From: Fermentimonas sp.
GTDB taxonomy: Bacteria; Bacteroidota; Bacteroidia; Bacteroidales; Dysgonomonadaceae
Length of the DNA stretch: 64,000 bases
Assembly: GCA_015478775.1 (NCBI GenBank)
Contig: JADMKP010000004.1
Location: 1-64,000, forward strand
Reading direction: 5' to 3'
Shown: positions 48,501-57,840 of the stretch, one piece after another
Layout: every line of letters begins with the position of its first letter
Numbering within the stretch: the first letter of the stretch is position 1
The notes under the pieces: generated by a model
The model's input: the letters and a program-made list of their open reading frames with translations, nothing else
Database searches by the model: none
What the model was told of the DNA's origin: nothing
Made by a program: the position numbers and the translations under genes

Positions 48501-48762
48501 AGTCGAAAAGATTAAAAATCGATGTTTTAATTATTATTTGCATTTATAGTGGAATAATAGCTAATTTAATACACCATATAATCAAATTATGCCTATTTTT
48601 GCATACTGTCATTTTTATATGACACCTTAATTGTGGAGCCGTTCTGATTGTGAAATTTGGGCGGCTTATTTTCTTTCTCAAACTTCTCTTTCACAATACA
48701 ACGCATATATAAAAAACATGTTCATATTGTTTTGTTAAATATGAGAATAATAAAAATATGGT
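48501..48762. other. Intergenic region with hairpins, possible short RNA
   Basis: No protein gene is evident. A -7-like TATTTTTG lies at 48594-48601 on the plus strand. It is followed by a TGTCAT/ATGACA hairpin (48607-48624) and an AGCCG/CGGCT stem (48637-48641 with 48662-48666) before TATTTTCTTTCT. This could be a short RNA of about 70 nt with a terminator, but the stems are short and no -33 is seen. Confidence 0.3.
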
Positions 48763-48831
48763 TACTTTTGCTATCGAAAAAGATTTACTTTATCTGTGTA
48801 GCTTAGTAAACCATATAAAAAACAAAGTAAA
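48763..48831 (+). promoter_or_regulatory. queC promoter and structured leader
   Basis: TACTTTTG at 48763-48770 is a -7 element; the transcript would start near 48776. In the leader TTTACT(TT) at 48784-48791 can pair with AGTAAA at 48805-48810, or by 8 bp with AAAGTAAA at 48824-48831, the bases just before the ATG. The two pairings exclude each other, as in a translational switch. The A-rich stretch before the ATG recalls a preQ1 riboswitch, but the standard preQ1-I pairing is not found. Confidence 0.4.
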
Positions 48832-49506
48832 ATGAAAGATTACAAAAATCAAGATGCAATTGTTCTTTTCTCAGGAGGACAAGATTCAACAACTTGCCTA
48901 TTTTGGGCTAAAAGAGAATTCAGAAATGTTAAAGCTCTATGTTTTACATACGGCCAACGCCACTTACAAGAAGTTGATAATGCAAAAAGATTGGCTAAGA
49001 TTGCGGATGTAGAATTCATTCATCTCGACACATCTGTTATTTCTCAGCTTGCTCCAAACTCATTAACTGACAAGGGATTACTAATGGATAAAGAAAAGCC
49101 TGATAAATCATATCCAAACACTTTTGTGCCCGGTAGGAATCTGCTGTTTCTAACATTTGCATCTACCATAGCTTATCCTAAAGACTTACGACATATAGTA
49201 ACTGGTGTTTCAGAGGCGGATTATAGCGGATACCCCGATTGCAGGGATACATTTATTAAGTCTGCAAATGCCACACTCAATCTGGCAATGGATAAGCAGT
49301 TTGTTATTCATACTCCTTTAATGTGGCGTACCAAAAAAGAGGTTTGGCAGCTTGCCAACGAGCTGGGAATATTTGAGTTAGTAAGGAACGAAACGCTTAC
49401 TTGTTACAATGGAATTCAGGCCAACGGATGTGGAGAGTGCCCTGCATGTATTATTCGTAATAAAGGTCTGGAAGAATTCTTATCAGAAATTGAAACTGTA
49501 CAATAA
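48832..49506 (+). CDS. queC: 7-cyano-7-deazaguanine (preQ0) synthase
   Basis: A 224-residue enzyme of queuosine synthesis, converting 7-carboxy-7-deazaguanine to preQ0 with ATP and ammonia. The PP-loop is SGGQDST at 14-20. The C-terminal zinc site has Cys191, Cys200, Cys203 and Cys206 (NGCGECPAC). Other family segments are [10 protein letters not shown] and [13 protein letters not shown]. It is 52 bp upstream of queF, and QueF uses its product. Confidence 0.95.
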   Translation: MKDYKNQDAIVLFSGGQDSTTCLFWAKREFRNVKALCFTYGQRHLQEVDNAKRLAKIADVEFIHLDTSVISQLAPNSLTDKGLLMDKEKPDKSYPNTFVPGRNLLFLTFASTIAYPKDLRHIVTGVSEADYSGYPDCRDTFIKSANATLNLAMDKQFVIHTPLMWRTKKEVWQLANELGIFELVRNETLTCYNGIQANGCGECPACIIRNKGLEEFLSEIETVQ

Positions 49507-49558
49507 GATATAATAGAGTACATACCTATTTTATTATTAGATAAAAAAACAAATTATT

Positions 49559-50017
49559 ATGCAAATTGATGGATTAAGCCACCTTGGAAGTAAAACAGAA
49601 TACAAACAGGATTATGCACCCGAGATGCTAGAGGCTTTTGAAAATAAGCATAGGGAAAACGACTATTGGGTTATTTTTGATTGCCCCGAATTCACAAGTC
49701 TTTGCCCTATAACAGGACAACCTGATTTTGCTACAATCAGAATCAACTATTTACCCGAGATTAAAATGGTTGAAAGTAAAAGTCTTAAACTTTATCTGTT
49801 CAGCTTTAGAAATCATGGTGCATTTCACGAAGATTGTATCAATATAATAATGAAAGATTTAATTAAATTAATGGATCCAAAATACATTGAAGTCACAGGA
49901 ATTTTCACTCCACGAGGCGGAATAAGTATATATCCTTTTGCAAATTATGGAAGAAAAGGCACCAAATATGAAAATATTGCAGATCAGCGCCTCTTAACAC
50001 ATTCGATACCGTTATAA
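49559..50017 (+). CDS. queF: NADPH-dependent 7-cyano-7-deazaguanine reductase
   Basis: A 152-residue single-domain QueF of the short type. The catalytic Cys49 and Asp56 lie in [17 protein letters not shown], followed by the NADPH motif [17 protein letters not shown]. It reduces the nitrile of preQ0 to the amine of preQ1, the base inserted into tRNA before queuosine is completed. It converges on the GH16-like gene only 11 bp away. Confidence 0.95.
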   Translation: MQIDGLSHLGSKTEYKQDYAPEMLEAFENKHRENDYWVIFDCPEFTSLCPITGQPDFATIRINYLPEIKMVESKSLKLYLFSFRNHGAFHEDCINIIMKDLIKLMDPKYIEVTGIFTPRGGISIYPFANYGRKGTKYENIADQRLLTHSIPL

Positions 50018-50028
50018 TTTATTATTTC

Positions 50029-50823
50029 TTATTTAGAAGTTTCTTCTGTTTGGGGTTCATAATAACGTACCCAGTCGATATAAACCTCAGCAGGTAGTAC
50101 CGCCTGATCCGTATCCTTGCTTAGTCTAAGTCCAATCAATAGATTCATATCCATATCATTAAAAGGAAACTGTCCGGGGATATCTGTAGGAATTCTCGGA
50201 TATTTTTTTGTACGTGTTCCATCTACATAAAACACAATACTATCTGGATATTTTTCTACTCCGTAAATATGATATTCCATTGGGTTTACACTTACAAGTG
50301 CACTTGAAGGTGGATTATCGGGCATTCCCTGTGTAGTTGTGTATTCAGATGTAACCGATTGATATACAAACTCATCATTGCCATATTGGTCAATAATATC
50401 AATTATAATATTATCTTCACCGGTATCAGGAACCAGTGCAATATATGGGCTAGCACCAACTTTTGCATTAATGCGAACTCTTGCTTCAATTCTTTTTGTT
50501 TCGTTTGCTTTTACACCTTCTCTTAAAATTCCACCGGTAAGAAATGGCAACCTCTTATCATCCAAAGGGTTTGCAATACCTTTTAAGATTAAATTCCCAT
50601 CTTCTAAAACATACAGTGCACTACTATCACTCATATATCTATACATATGATGTTTGCCACTTGGTATTTTTGACCAAGATGTCTGGTCGAGTTGATCATC
50701 AAAATTTTCTTCCCACTCCACTGACCATCCTTTGCGGAATTTATCATCATTATTATATTGTTGAAAACAAGAACTGAGCACGCATCCCAGCACTGTTAAT
50801 AATAGAATTATATTCTTATTCAT
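50029..50823 (-). CDS. GH16-like concanavalin-fold lipoprotein, probably non-catalytic
   Basis: A 264-residue lipoprotein with the acylated Cys in VLGCVLSSCFQQ. The rest looks like a GH16 jelly roll (WSVEWEENFDD, GNLILKG, FLTGGILREG, KRIEARVRIN, YHIYGVEKYPDSIVFYVDG). Where GH16 enzymes have E-x-D-x-x-E, this has IIDIID (in NIIIDIIDQYG), so both catalytic Glu are replaced. It may be a glycan-binding protein or a divergent enzyme. The start at 50823 puts the signal peptide at the N-terminus. Confidence 0.7.
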   Translation of the reverse strand: MNKNIILLLTVLGCVLSSCFQQYNNDDKFRKGWSVEWEENFDDQLDQTSWSKIPSGKHHMYRYMSDSSALYVLEDGNLILKGIANPLDDKRLPFLTGGILREGVKANETKRIEARVRINAKVGASPYIALVPDTGEDNIIIDIIDQYGNDEFVYQSVTSEYTTTQGMPDNPPSSALVSVNPMEYHIYGVEKYPDSIVFYVDGTRTKKYPRIPTDIPGQFPFNDMDMNLLIGLRLSKDTDQAVLPAEVYIDWVRYYEPQTEETSK

Positions 50824-50952
50824 ATAAGTATTCAAATTAATTTTATTGTCCATTTATATTGTATTATTGTACAAAAGTAAATATTATCCAATTCAGATTA
50901 TTGCAATACTCCTCAATTTGTGTTAATGCGGAATGTTTTCCACACTTTTTAT

Positions 50953-50960
50953 TAACTTTG
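50953..50960 (+). promoter_or_regulatory. -7 element of the aminotransferase gene
   Basis: TAACTTTG matches TAnnTTTG and lies 46 bp before the ATG at 51006. It falls inside a longer open reading starting at 50859, which argues for the later start. Confidence 0.55.
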
Positions 50961-51005
50961 CCTTTCGATAAAATTATAAGTCATTCAGAATTTATTCATT
51001 CCATT

Positions 51006-52205
51006 ATGCTTGAAATTTCTCAGCGAGGCATACAAATGCCTGCGTCACCAATAAGAAAATTAGCTCCATTGTCTGATGCTGCTAAAGCAGAAGGCGTAAA
51101 GGTATATCACCTTAACATAGGTCAACCCGATATGCCATCACCACAAGAAGCATTAGATGCAATCAAATCTATAGATCGTACTACTCTTGAATATAGTCCT
51201 AGCGACGGGTATAGGTATTACAGAGAGAACCTGGTGGAATATTATAAAAAGTTTGATATCCAGCTTACTCCCGAGCAAATTATTGTAACGGCTGGAGGAT
51301 CAGAGGCAGTACTATATGCATTTATGGCATGTTTGAACCCTGGAGATGAAATTATTGTTCCAGAGCCTGCATACGCCAACTACATGGCTTTTGCAATATC
51401 TGCAGGTGCAATAATAAAAACCATACCATCTGATATAGAAACTAATTATGCACTTCCTCCCATTGAAAAATTTGAGGAACTCATCAATGAACGTACCAAG
51501 GGAATTCTAATTTGTAATCCAAACAACCCAACCGGCTATGTTTATACTCCCAATGAGATGGAGCAAATACGTAAGCTGGTTTTAAAGTATAATCTATATC
51601 TTTTCTCAGATGAGGTTTACAGAGAGTTTATATATAATGATACTCCATACGTTTCTGCCTGTCATCTCCAAGGTGTTGACCAAAATGTTGTACTTATAGA
51701 TTCTGTTTCTAAAAGATATAGCGAGTGTGGAATCAGAATAGGAGCACTTATAACTAAAAACAAAGAGGTGCACGATACGGTTATGAAATTTTGTCAAGCA
51801 AGATTGAGTCCACCTCTTATAGGTCAAATAGCAGCAAACGCCTCTCTAAAAGGTAATGGAGGATATATGCAACGTAGTTTCGACGAATATAAAAGCAGAC
51901 GCGATTTCCTTATCGAACGTTTAAATAAAATACCAGGTGTATACTCACCGATGCCACAAGGAGCATTTTATACTTTGGCTCAACTTCCTATTGAAGATGC
52001 CGATAAATTCTGCGCTTGGTGTTTATCCGACTTCCGATATGAGGGTCAAACCATATTTATGGCTCCTGCATCGGGCTTTTATGTAACTCCTGGTCTAGGC
52101 AAGAATGAGGTTCGTATAGCATATGTACTTAACAAAAATGATTTGGCTAATGCTATGACTGTTCTTGAAAAAGCATTAGAGGCATATAAAAAGATTACGG
52201 GTTAA
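51006..52205 (+). CDS. Pyridoxal-phosphate aminotransferase, class I (aspartate aminotransferase-like)
   Basis: A 399-residue cytoplasmic fold-type I aminotransferase. Recognisable segments are NIGQPDMPSP, TAGGSEAVLYAF, CNPNNPTGYVYT, FSDEVYREF, the PLP Lys in IDSVSKRYSECGIRIG, and a C-terminal KNEVRIAYVL with the substrate-carboxylate Arg. It moves amino groups between an amino acid and a 2-oxo acid; aspartate or an aromatic or branched substrate cannot be separated from sequence alone. It is followed 22 bp later by an ABC permease gene. Confidence 0.9.
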   Translation: MLEISQRGIQMPASPIRKLAPLSDAAKAEGVKVYHLNIGQPDMPSPQEALDAIKSIDRTTLEYSPSDGYRYYRENLVEYYKKFDIQLTPEQIIVTAGGSEAVLYAFMACLNPGDEIIVPEPAYANYMAFAISAGAIIKTIPSDIETNYALPPIEKFEELINERTKGILICNPNNPTGYVYTPNEMEQIRKLVLKYNLYLFSDEVYREFIYNDTPYVSACHLQGVDQNVVLIDSVSKRYSECGIRIGALITKNKEVHDTVMKFCQARLSPPLIGQIAANASLKGNGGYMQRSFDEYKSRRDFLIERLNKIPGVYSPMPQGAFYTLAQLPIEDADKFCAWCLSDFRYEGQTIFMAPASGFYVTPGLGKNEVRIAYVLNKNDLANAMTVLEKALEAYKKITG

Positions 52206-52227
52206 TAATTAAATTTTCTTTTAAACC

Positions 52228-53475
52228 ATGAATGCAGAGCTTTTTATAGCAAGAAGAATTTATAAGGGAGAAAAAGCCAATAAAAAAAAAGTAGCTTCTC
52301 CCGCCATTAAAATAGCTATTGCAGGAATAGCTCTGGGCCTTGCTGTTATGATAGTGGCAGTATGCATTATAGTTGGTTTTAAGAATGAAGTGCGAGGGAA
52401 AGTAATTGGGTTTGGTTCTCATATCCAGATTACTGCATTTGAAACCAACAACTCCTACGAGCACTCCCCCATTGCATTATCAGATACGTTGCGTCAAATT
52501 CTTAGTTCTAATAAAGATATTAAACATTTCCAAGAGTTTATAACAAAGCCAGGTATCATTAAAACTGATGAGGACTTTATGGGTGTGGTGCTTAAAGGCG
52601 TTTCTGAGAGTTACGACTGGGATTTTTTTAAAACTAATATGCTCGAGGGTGATGTTATTCTTCGCAACGACACCTCCGCTACAAATTCTGCAATCATTTC
52701 TAAAAGTATAGCTAATAAGCTTCATCTAAGTGTTGGAGACAGGTTTACATGCTATTTCGTTCAAGACCCCGTGCGAGCGCGTAGATTTGATATTGTAGGT
52801 ATTTATGAAACTAACTTCGAAGATTGGGATAAATTATTTATTATTACGGATAAAGAGATTCTGGGCAATTTAAATGATTGGGATGAGGATCTTGTAAGTG
52901 GAATTGAGGTGTTGGTTAATGATTATAATAACCTTGATATAACTACTCAGAATCTATTTTTTCAAATGTCGTCTTATAACGACCGACTAGGTAATGCCCT
53001 GTATACTCGTTCCATAAAGGATATAAATCCAATGATATTCAACTGGCTAAGCCTACTTGATATGAATGTATGGGTTATAATCACTCTTATGTTAATTGTA
53101 TCGGGCTTCACAATGATATCTGGCTTACTTATAATTATATTAGAGAGAACTAATATGATTGGTATGCTTAAATCTATGGGGGCAAGTGATTTTAGCATCA
53201 GAAAGGTGTTTCTATACCTTTCGGCATTTCTTATTGGTAGAGGTATGTTATGGGGAAATATTATTGCTCTTTTATTCTGTGTCTTACAAGACAGATTTAA
53301 AATTCTAAAGCTCGACCCATCTACTTATTATCTTTCTGCAGTTCCGGTTGATTTAAATCCTTTGTATATAATTCTTTTAAATGTGGGCACTTTATTTGTT
53401 TCACTGCTTATGATGATTGGGCCCTCTTATTTAGTTGCCAAAATAACACCTTCTAAATCAATTCGTTTTGAATAA
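52228..53475 (+). CDS. FtsX-family ABC permease (LolC/LolE-like)
   Basis: A 415-residue inner-membrane protein with four spans: one near residues 27-50, then three near 275-400. The N-terminal motif AIKIAIAGIALGLAVMIVAV precedes a large MacB-type periplasmic domain. The C-terminal FtsX segment contains ERTNMIGMLKSMGASDFSIRKVFL. LolC/E proteins release lipoproteins from the inner membrane with the LolD ATPase, whose gene is not here. It overlaps sbcD by 8 nt. Confidence 0.85.
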   Translation: MNAELFIARRIYKGEKANKKKVASPAIKIAIAGIALGLAVMIVAVCIIVGFKNEVRGKVIGFGSHIQITAFETNNSYEHSPIALSDTLRQILSSNKDIKHFQEFITKPGIIKTDEDFMGVVLKGVSESYDWDFFKTNMLEGDVILRNDTSATNSAIISKSIANKLHLSVGDRFTCYFVQDPVRARRFDIVGIYETNFEDWDKLFIITDKEILGNLNDWDEDLVSGIEVLVNDYNNLDITTQNLFFQMSSYNDRLGNALYTRSIKDINPMIFNWLSLLDMNVWVIITLMLIVSGFTMISGLLIIILERTNMIGMLKSMGASDFSIRKVFLYLSAFLIGRGMLWGNIIALLFCVLQDRFKILKLDPSTYYLSAVPVDLNPLYIILLNVGTLFVSLLMMIGPSYLVAKITPSKSIRFE

Positions 53476-54706
53476 AAAGTGTAGAATACTTCATACAGGC
53501 GATTGGCATCTGGGAAAGCGACTCGAAGATTTTTCTCGTCTCGAAGAGCAACGAGTGGTAATGGATGAAATATGCCAAATAGCAAATAATGAAAATGTTG
53601 ATATTGTAATTGTATCAGGAGATCTTTTCGATACATTTAATCCACCTGCAGAGGCGGTAGAACTTTTTTATAAGACTTTAAAAAGGCTAACAAATGGGGG
53701 GCGCCGACCGGTTATTGCTATTGCCGGCAACCACGACTCTCCCGACAGAATTGAAGCTCCCGATCCTTTGGCAAGAGAATGTGGAATCATTTTTGGCGGA
53801 TATCCTAATTCGGAGGTACCTGTGTTTGAATTGGAAACGGGACTTAAAGTAATAGTTAGTGAAGAAGGTTTTATAGAGTTATCTATTCCAGGTAAATCAT
53901 TTCCAATCCGTTTACTGATTACACCTTATGCAAATGAATATCGTCTCAAAAGTTATTTAGGAGAAGAGAATAGTGAAGAGGAACTCCGAAGTGTATTGCA
54001 CGAAAAATGGCAAAAATTATGCAATAAATATTGCGATGATAAAGGAGTAAATATACTTATCTCACATCTTTTTATGATTAAAAAAGGTGGAGTAGTTCCT
54101 GAAGAGCCAGAGGATGAAAAACCCATACTTCATGTAGGTGGTGCCCAAGCAATTTATAGTGAAAATATTCCTCGGCAAATTCAATATACTGCATTAGGAC
54201 ATCTTCATAGAATGCATAAAGTAGATGACTTTCCTTCTCCTATATATTATAGTGGTAGCCCCATTTCATATAGTTTCTCCGAAGCTAATCAAAAGAAATA
54301 TGTTTTAATAGTTGATGCTACACCCGGTGAGACCGCCAAAGTAAGTGAGGTTCAACTGTCAACTGTTCGACCACTATTAAGAAAACGTGCTTATGGTGTT
54401 GATGATGCTATTGCGTGGCTTACTGACAATAGTAATGCGCTGGTTGAACTAACTCTTGTTACAGATTCTTATATTACCGCTAAGGATAGAAGAAGGTTAA
54501 ATGTTGCTCACAATGGCATTGTTACAATTATCCCTGAAGTTCTTAATCCCGATTTGTTTGCAGAAAGCAATAAAAAACAAATCGACCTCAATCAGAGTAT
54601 GGAATCGCTTTTCAATGATTATTTCACTCATATAAAAGGGCAATTGCCCAACGAGGATATTATGAATCTGTTTAAAGAAATACTTGCAGAGGAGGATGAA
54701 GAATGA
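53468..54706 (+). CDS. sbcD: Exonuclease SbcD (Mre11-like)
   Basis: A 412-residue calcineurin-type phosphoesterase, the nuclease half of SbcCD. Metal ligands lie in HTGDWHLGKR, VSGDLFD, IAGNHDSP, ISHLF and LGHLHRMH. With SbcC it opens hairpins and trims DNA ends. The start must be TTG at 53468: the next ATG comes after the first metal motif. It overlaps the permease gene by 8 nt and sbcC by the ATGA junction, so all three are translationally coupled. Confidence 0.93.
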   Translation: MNKKCRILHTGDWHLGKRLEDFSRLEEQRVVMDEICQIANNENVDIVIVSGDLFDTFNPPAEAVELFYKTLKRLTNGGRRPVIAIAGNHDSPDRIEAPDPLARECGIIFGGYPNSEVPVFELETGLKVIVSEEGFIELSIPGKSFPIRLLITPYANEYRLKSYLGEENSEEELRSVLHEKWQKLCNKYCDDKGVNILISHLFMIKKGGVVPEEPEDEKPILHVGGAQAIYSENIPRQIQYTALGHLHRMHKVDDFPSPIYYSGSPISYSFSEANQKKYVLIVDATPGETAKVSEVQLSTVRPLLRKRAYGVDDAIAWLTDNSNALVELTLVTDSYITAKDRRRLNVAHNGIVTIIPEVLNPDLFAESNKKQIDLNQSMESLFNDYFTHIKGQLPNEDIMNLFKEILAEEDEE

Positions 54707-57700
54707 TACCGTTAGAACTTACAATTGAAGGACTTTATTCATATCAGAAGCGTCAGACAATCGACTTCACAAAACTTACAAGTGCTGGTCTGTTTGGCAT
54801 ATTTGGCACAGTTGGCAGTGGCAAATCGTCTATTTTAGAGGCTATCACCTATGCAATTTATGGTAGGACAGATAAGCTTAATCAGTCGGGCGATAACCGC
54901 AACTACAATATGATGAATCTTAAGTCCAATGAATTACTGATAGACTTCATATTCGAAACCGGCAGGGAACAAACAAAGTATAAATCTACTGTAAAAGGAC
55001 GTCGCAACAGCAAACGATTTGAAGATGTAAAGACTTTTGAAAGAAGGGCTTTCAAGAAAATAGAAGAAGAATGGGTACCTATTGAAATTGCTGATTTAGA
55101 AAAAGCAGTGGGACTGAGTTACGAGAATTTTAAGCGTACCATAATTATACCTCAGGGTCAGTTTCAAGAATTCCTTCAACTTGGCAACAGAGACAGAACT
55201 CAAATGATGAAGGAGCTTTTTAACCTACAGAAGTATGAGTTTTACTACAAAGTGGTTTCTATAGAGACTAAAAATATTAGTCAAAAGCAGCTTATTATTG
55301 GACAGCTTCAACAACTGGGTACTCTAGACCATGATAAAGTTAATGTTTACAACAAGCAACTTAAAGAACTAGAAGACAGCATCAAAGAGCAAAACTTAAA
55401 ACTTATTGCTTTCCAAAAAGCCGAAGAGCAACTAAGGGGTCTTTTAGATAAGATTCAGAAAAGAGATGAGTCGCAAAAAATTCTAAATAACCTCATACAG
55501 CAACAGCCCGAATTTACAAAATTAGAAAATAGAATTACAAGGTATGAGCAAGTTGTGGCAACCTTTAAACACTTATTGAAATCTTTAAACGAATACAGAG
55601 CTAATGAGAAGACTCGCAGAAAACAAATATTGTCTGATGAGACAAAGCTCAAACTCGATAATGAGAGTATTGATAAGTTAGCTAAGATTGTTGAAGAATT
55701 AAAGTCCCTATACGAGAAGCGCGAGGAGCTGAGGAGAAAGGCCGATGAGCTTAACACTATAATTAAGATAAAAGAGTTAGAGAAAGCAGTTAAGTGTGAG
55801 GCCAAAAGTGTGGAAGATGGCAATAAATACTGGGAGGAAACTAATGGAGTTGTAGTTGGTTTAAAGAAAAACAAAGATATACTCGAGAAGAATTTAAGTG
55901 AATTGCGAGCTAGTATGCCCGACTTCACTCTTCTCACTAATATTAAGGCTTGGTATACTGAGAAGCATAGTTTAGAAAAACAAATTAACGATATAAAAGA
56001 TCAGCTAAAAATTTGTAGCGACAAGCAAAAAGAACTTCTAACAAATAAAGAGAGTATACTAAAAGACCCAATATTTAATGGCGCAACTCACTTGAGTTTC
56101 AATGAATGCACTCAATATTTGGAGTCCGAAACTTCAAAATTAAATAAACTACAGTCCGATTTAACAGAGCACGAGAGTCATGTATTTGTAAAGTCGCGAC
56201 TAGAGGCTTTTGCCGAGAACCTCGAGGATAATACCCCCTGCCCTCTATGCGGTTCACTGCATCACCCCGAACTGTTTAAGAGTGAAGACCTAAAAGCGTT
56301 GCAACTTGAAATAAAAAACAGGAGGCTTACATTGGATAAACAGCAACAAACTGTATCATCAGTTAGTAAACAGTTGAGTGTTCTTGAAATTAGCTATAAC
56401 GAATTAAAACATAGAGCCAAAGAGCTTGAGAAGGAGAACAATAAATCAGTTACCAACTACAACAATCATTCTCAACAGTTTACATGGAATAAATACAACA
56501 CTTATGAGGAGCTGAACAGTGCTTTCGAAGAAATGAAGCTGATTCAGAATAATATAAAAACAAGCGAAGATGAGTTGAAGCAAAAAGTGTCTTATCTGAA
56601 TAATAACGAGAGTAAACTTGAGCGTGCAAGGCTCAGGTTGGAGGAACTAAATAAATCACTTACAATACATAAAACTCAACTACACACCTTACAACAACAA
56701 TTGCAAACAGTTAGTCTCCATGATTACACAGAATGCAAAGAAGAGAGTATAATTGAAGAGAGAAATACTCTTTTGAAAGAATATGAACGTATAGAAAAGG
56801 ATTACAGTCTTAATGTTAATCTGTTAAAGCAGAAAAGTCAACAAAGAGACACATTAAATGGTCAACTGGCAGCAAATATTGGTGAACTAAAAAAAGAACA
56901 ATCATCAATAGAGGATCTCAAAAAAAAAATAAATAACGAATTAGCCAAATCAAATTTTATTTCTATTGAAGAGGTAGAAACTATTCTATCAGACACTATT
57001 GATGTTAAAGTCGATAAGTTAAGAATAGAGGAGTTCAAGAATAATCTATTGACTAGCAAATCTACTTTCGAGCATCATCAAAATGAAGTTGGCGATAGTA
57101 AATATGATAGCGAGACTCATATCCAGCTTAAAAAAGAGATTGTTGAAATCAAAACTCAGGTTGATCAGATGAATGAAGATCGTGGGCAGATGAATGAAAA
57201 ATATAATAGGTTGATAAAAAATATTGAAACCCAACTCACACTGCAAACGGAGTTAAAAGCACTAGAAACCAGGTCCGATTACATTAAAACAATGAAGTCG
57301 TTATTCAAAGCAAGTGGTTTTGTCAATTATATCTCATCTGTTTACCTCCAAAACCTATGCAATGCCGCAAACAGCCGTTTCTTTCAGTTAACCCGTCAAA
57401 AGCTCAGCCTCGAAATATGCGAAGACAATAATTTCAGAGTTCGCGATTACATGAATGGCGGCAAACAAAGAAGCGTTAAAACCCTGTCTGGTGGCCAAAC
57501 CTTTCAAGCCTCTCTATCACTTGCACTTGCACTGGCCGATAATATACAAAAAATAACAGAGTCTAATCAAAACTTTTTCTTTCTCGATGAAGGTTTTGGT
57601 TCTCTCGATAAAGAATCTCTTGGTGTAGTTTTCGATACACTTAAATCACTGAGAAAAGAAAATAGAATTATAGGTGTTATTTCTCATGTAGAAGAGATGC

Positions 57701-57786
57701 AACAGGAGATTGAAACTCACCTTCATATCGAAAACCACGAAGATAAGGGCAGCATTATCCATCCTAGCTGGTCAAACAATTATTAA
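54703..57786 (+). CDS. sbcC: SbcC nuclease-associated ATPase (Rad50-like)
   Basis: A 1027-residue SMC-like ATPase. Walker A is GTVGSGKSS at 35-43. Long coiled coils run through the middle, broken at about 510 by the zinc hook TPCPLCGSLHHPE. The C-terminal ATPase half has LSGGQTFQASLSLALALAD and Walker B FFFLDEGFGSLD. It clamps DNA and drives SbcD. The ATG is inside the sbcD stop region (ATGA). Confidence 0.95.
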   Translation: MIPLELTIEGLYSYQKRQTIDFTKLTSAGLFGIFGTVGSGKSSILEAITYAIYGRTDKLNQSGDNRNYNMMNLKSNELLIDFIFETGREQTKYKSTVKGRRNSKRFEDVKTFERRAFKKIEEEWVPIEIADLEKAVGLSYENFKRTIIIPQGQFQEFLQLGNRDRTQMMKELFNLQKYEFYYKVVSIETKNISQKQLIIGQLQQLGTLDHDKVNVYNKQLKELEDSIKEQNLKLIAFQKAEEQLRGLLDKIQKRDESQKILNNLIQQQPEFTKLENRITRYEQVVATFKHLLKSLNEYRANEKTRRKQILSDETKLKLDNESIDKLAKIVEELKSLYEKREELRRKADELNTIIKIKELEKAVKCEAKSVEDGNKYWEETNGVVVGLKKNKDILEKNLSELRASMPDFTLLTNIKAWYTEKHSLEKQINDIKDQLKICSDKQKELLTNKESILKDPIFNGATHLSFNECTQYLESETSKLNKLQSDLTEHESHVFVKSRLEAFAENLEDNTPCPLCGSLHHPELFKSEDLKALQLEIKNRRLTLDKQQQTVSSVSKQLSVLEISYNELKHRAKELEKENNKSVTNYNNHSQQFTWNKYNTYEELNSAFEEMKLIQNNIKTSEDELKQKVSYLNNNESKLERARLRLEELNKSLTIHKTQLHTLQQQLQTVSLHDYTECKEESIIEERNTLLKEYERIEKDYSLNVNLLKQKSQQRDTLNGQLAANIGELKKEQSSIEDLKKKINNELAKSNFISIEEVETILSDTIDVKVDKLRIEEFKNNLLTSKSTFEHHQNEVGDSKYDSETHIQLKKEIVEIKTQVDQMNEDRGQMNEKYNRLIKNIETQLTLQTELKALETRSDYIKTMKSLFKASGFVNYISSVYLQNLCNAANSRFFQLTRQKLSLEICEDNNFRVRDYMNGGKQRSVKTLSGGQTFQASLSLALALADNIQKITESNQNFFFLDEGFGSLDKESLGVVFDTLKSLRKENRIIGVISHVEEMQQEIETHLHIENHEDKGSIIHPSWSNNY

Positions 57787-57840
57787 TAATAATTGTTGTT
57801 ACTATATTCCAACGAAAATCTATAAGGGATATAGAAATAA

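Noticed and set aside
48776-48831. A standard preQ1-I riboswitch in front of queC.
   Set aside because: The stem, the C-containing loop and the loop-to-tail pairing of class I could not all be placed. Only the A-rich tail and the gene context fit, so it is reported as an unclassified leader instead.
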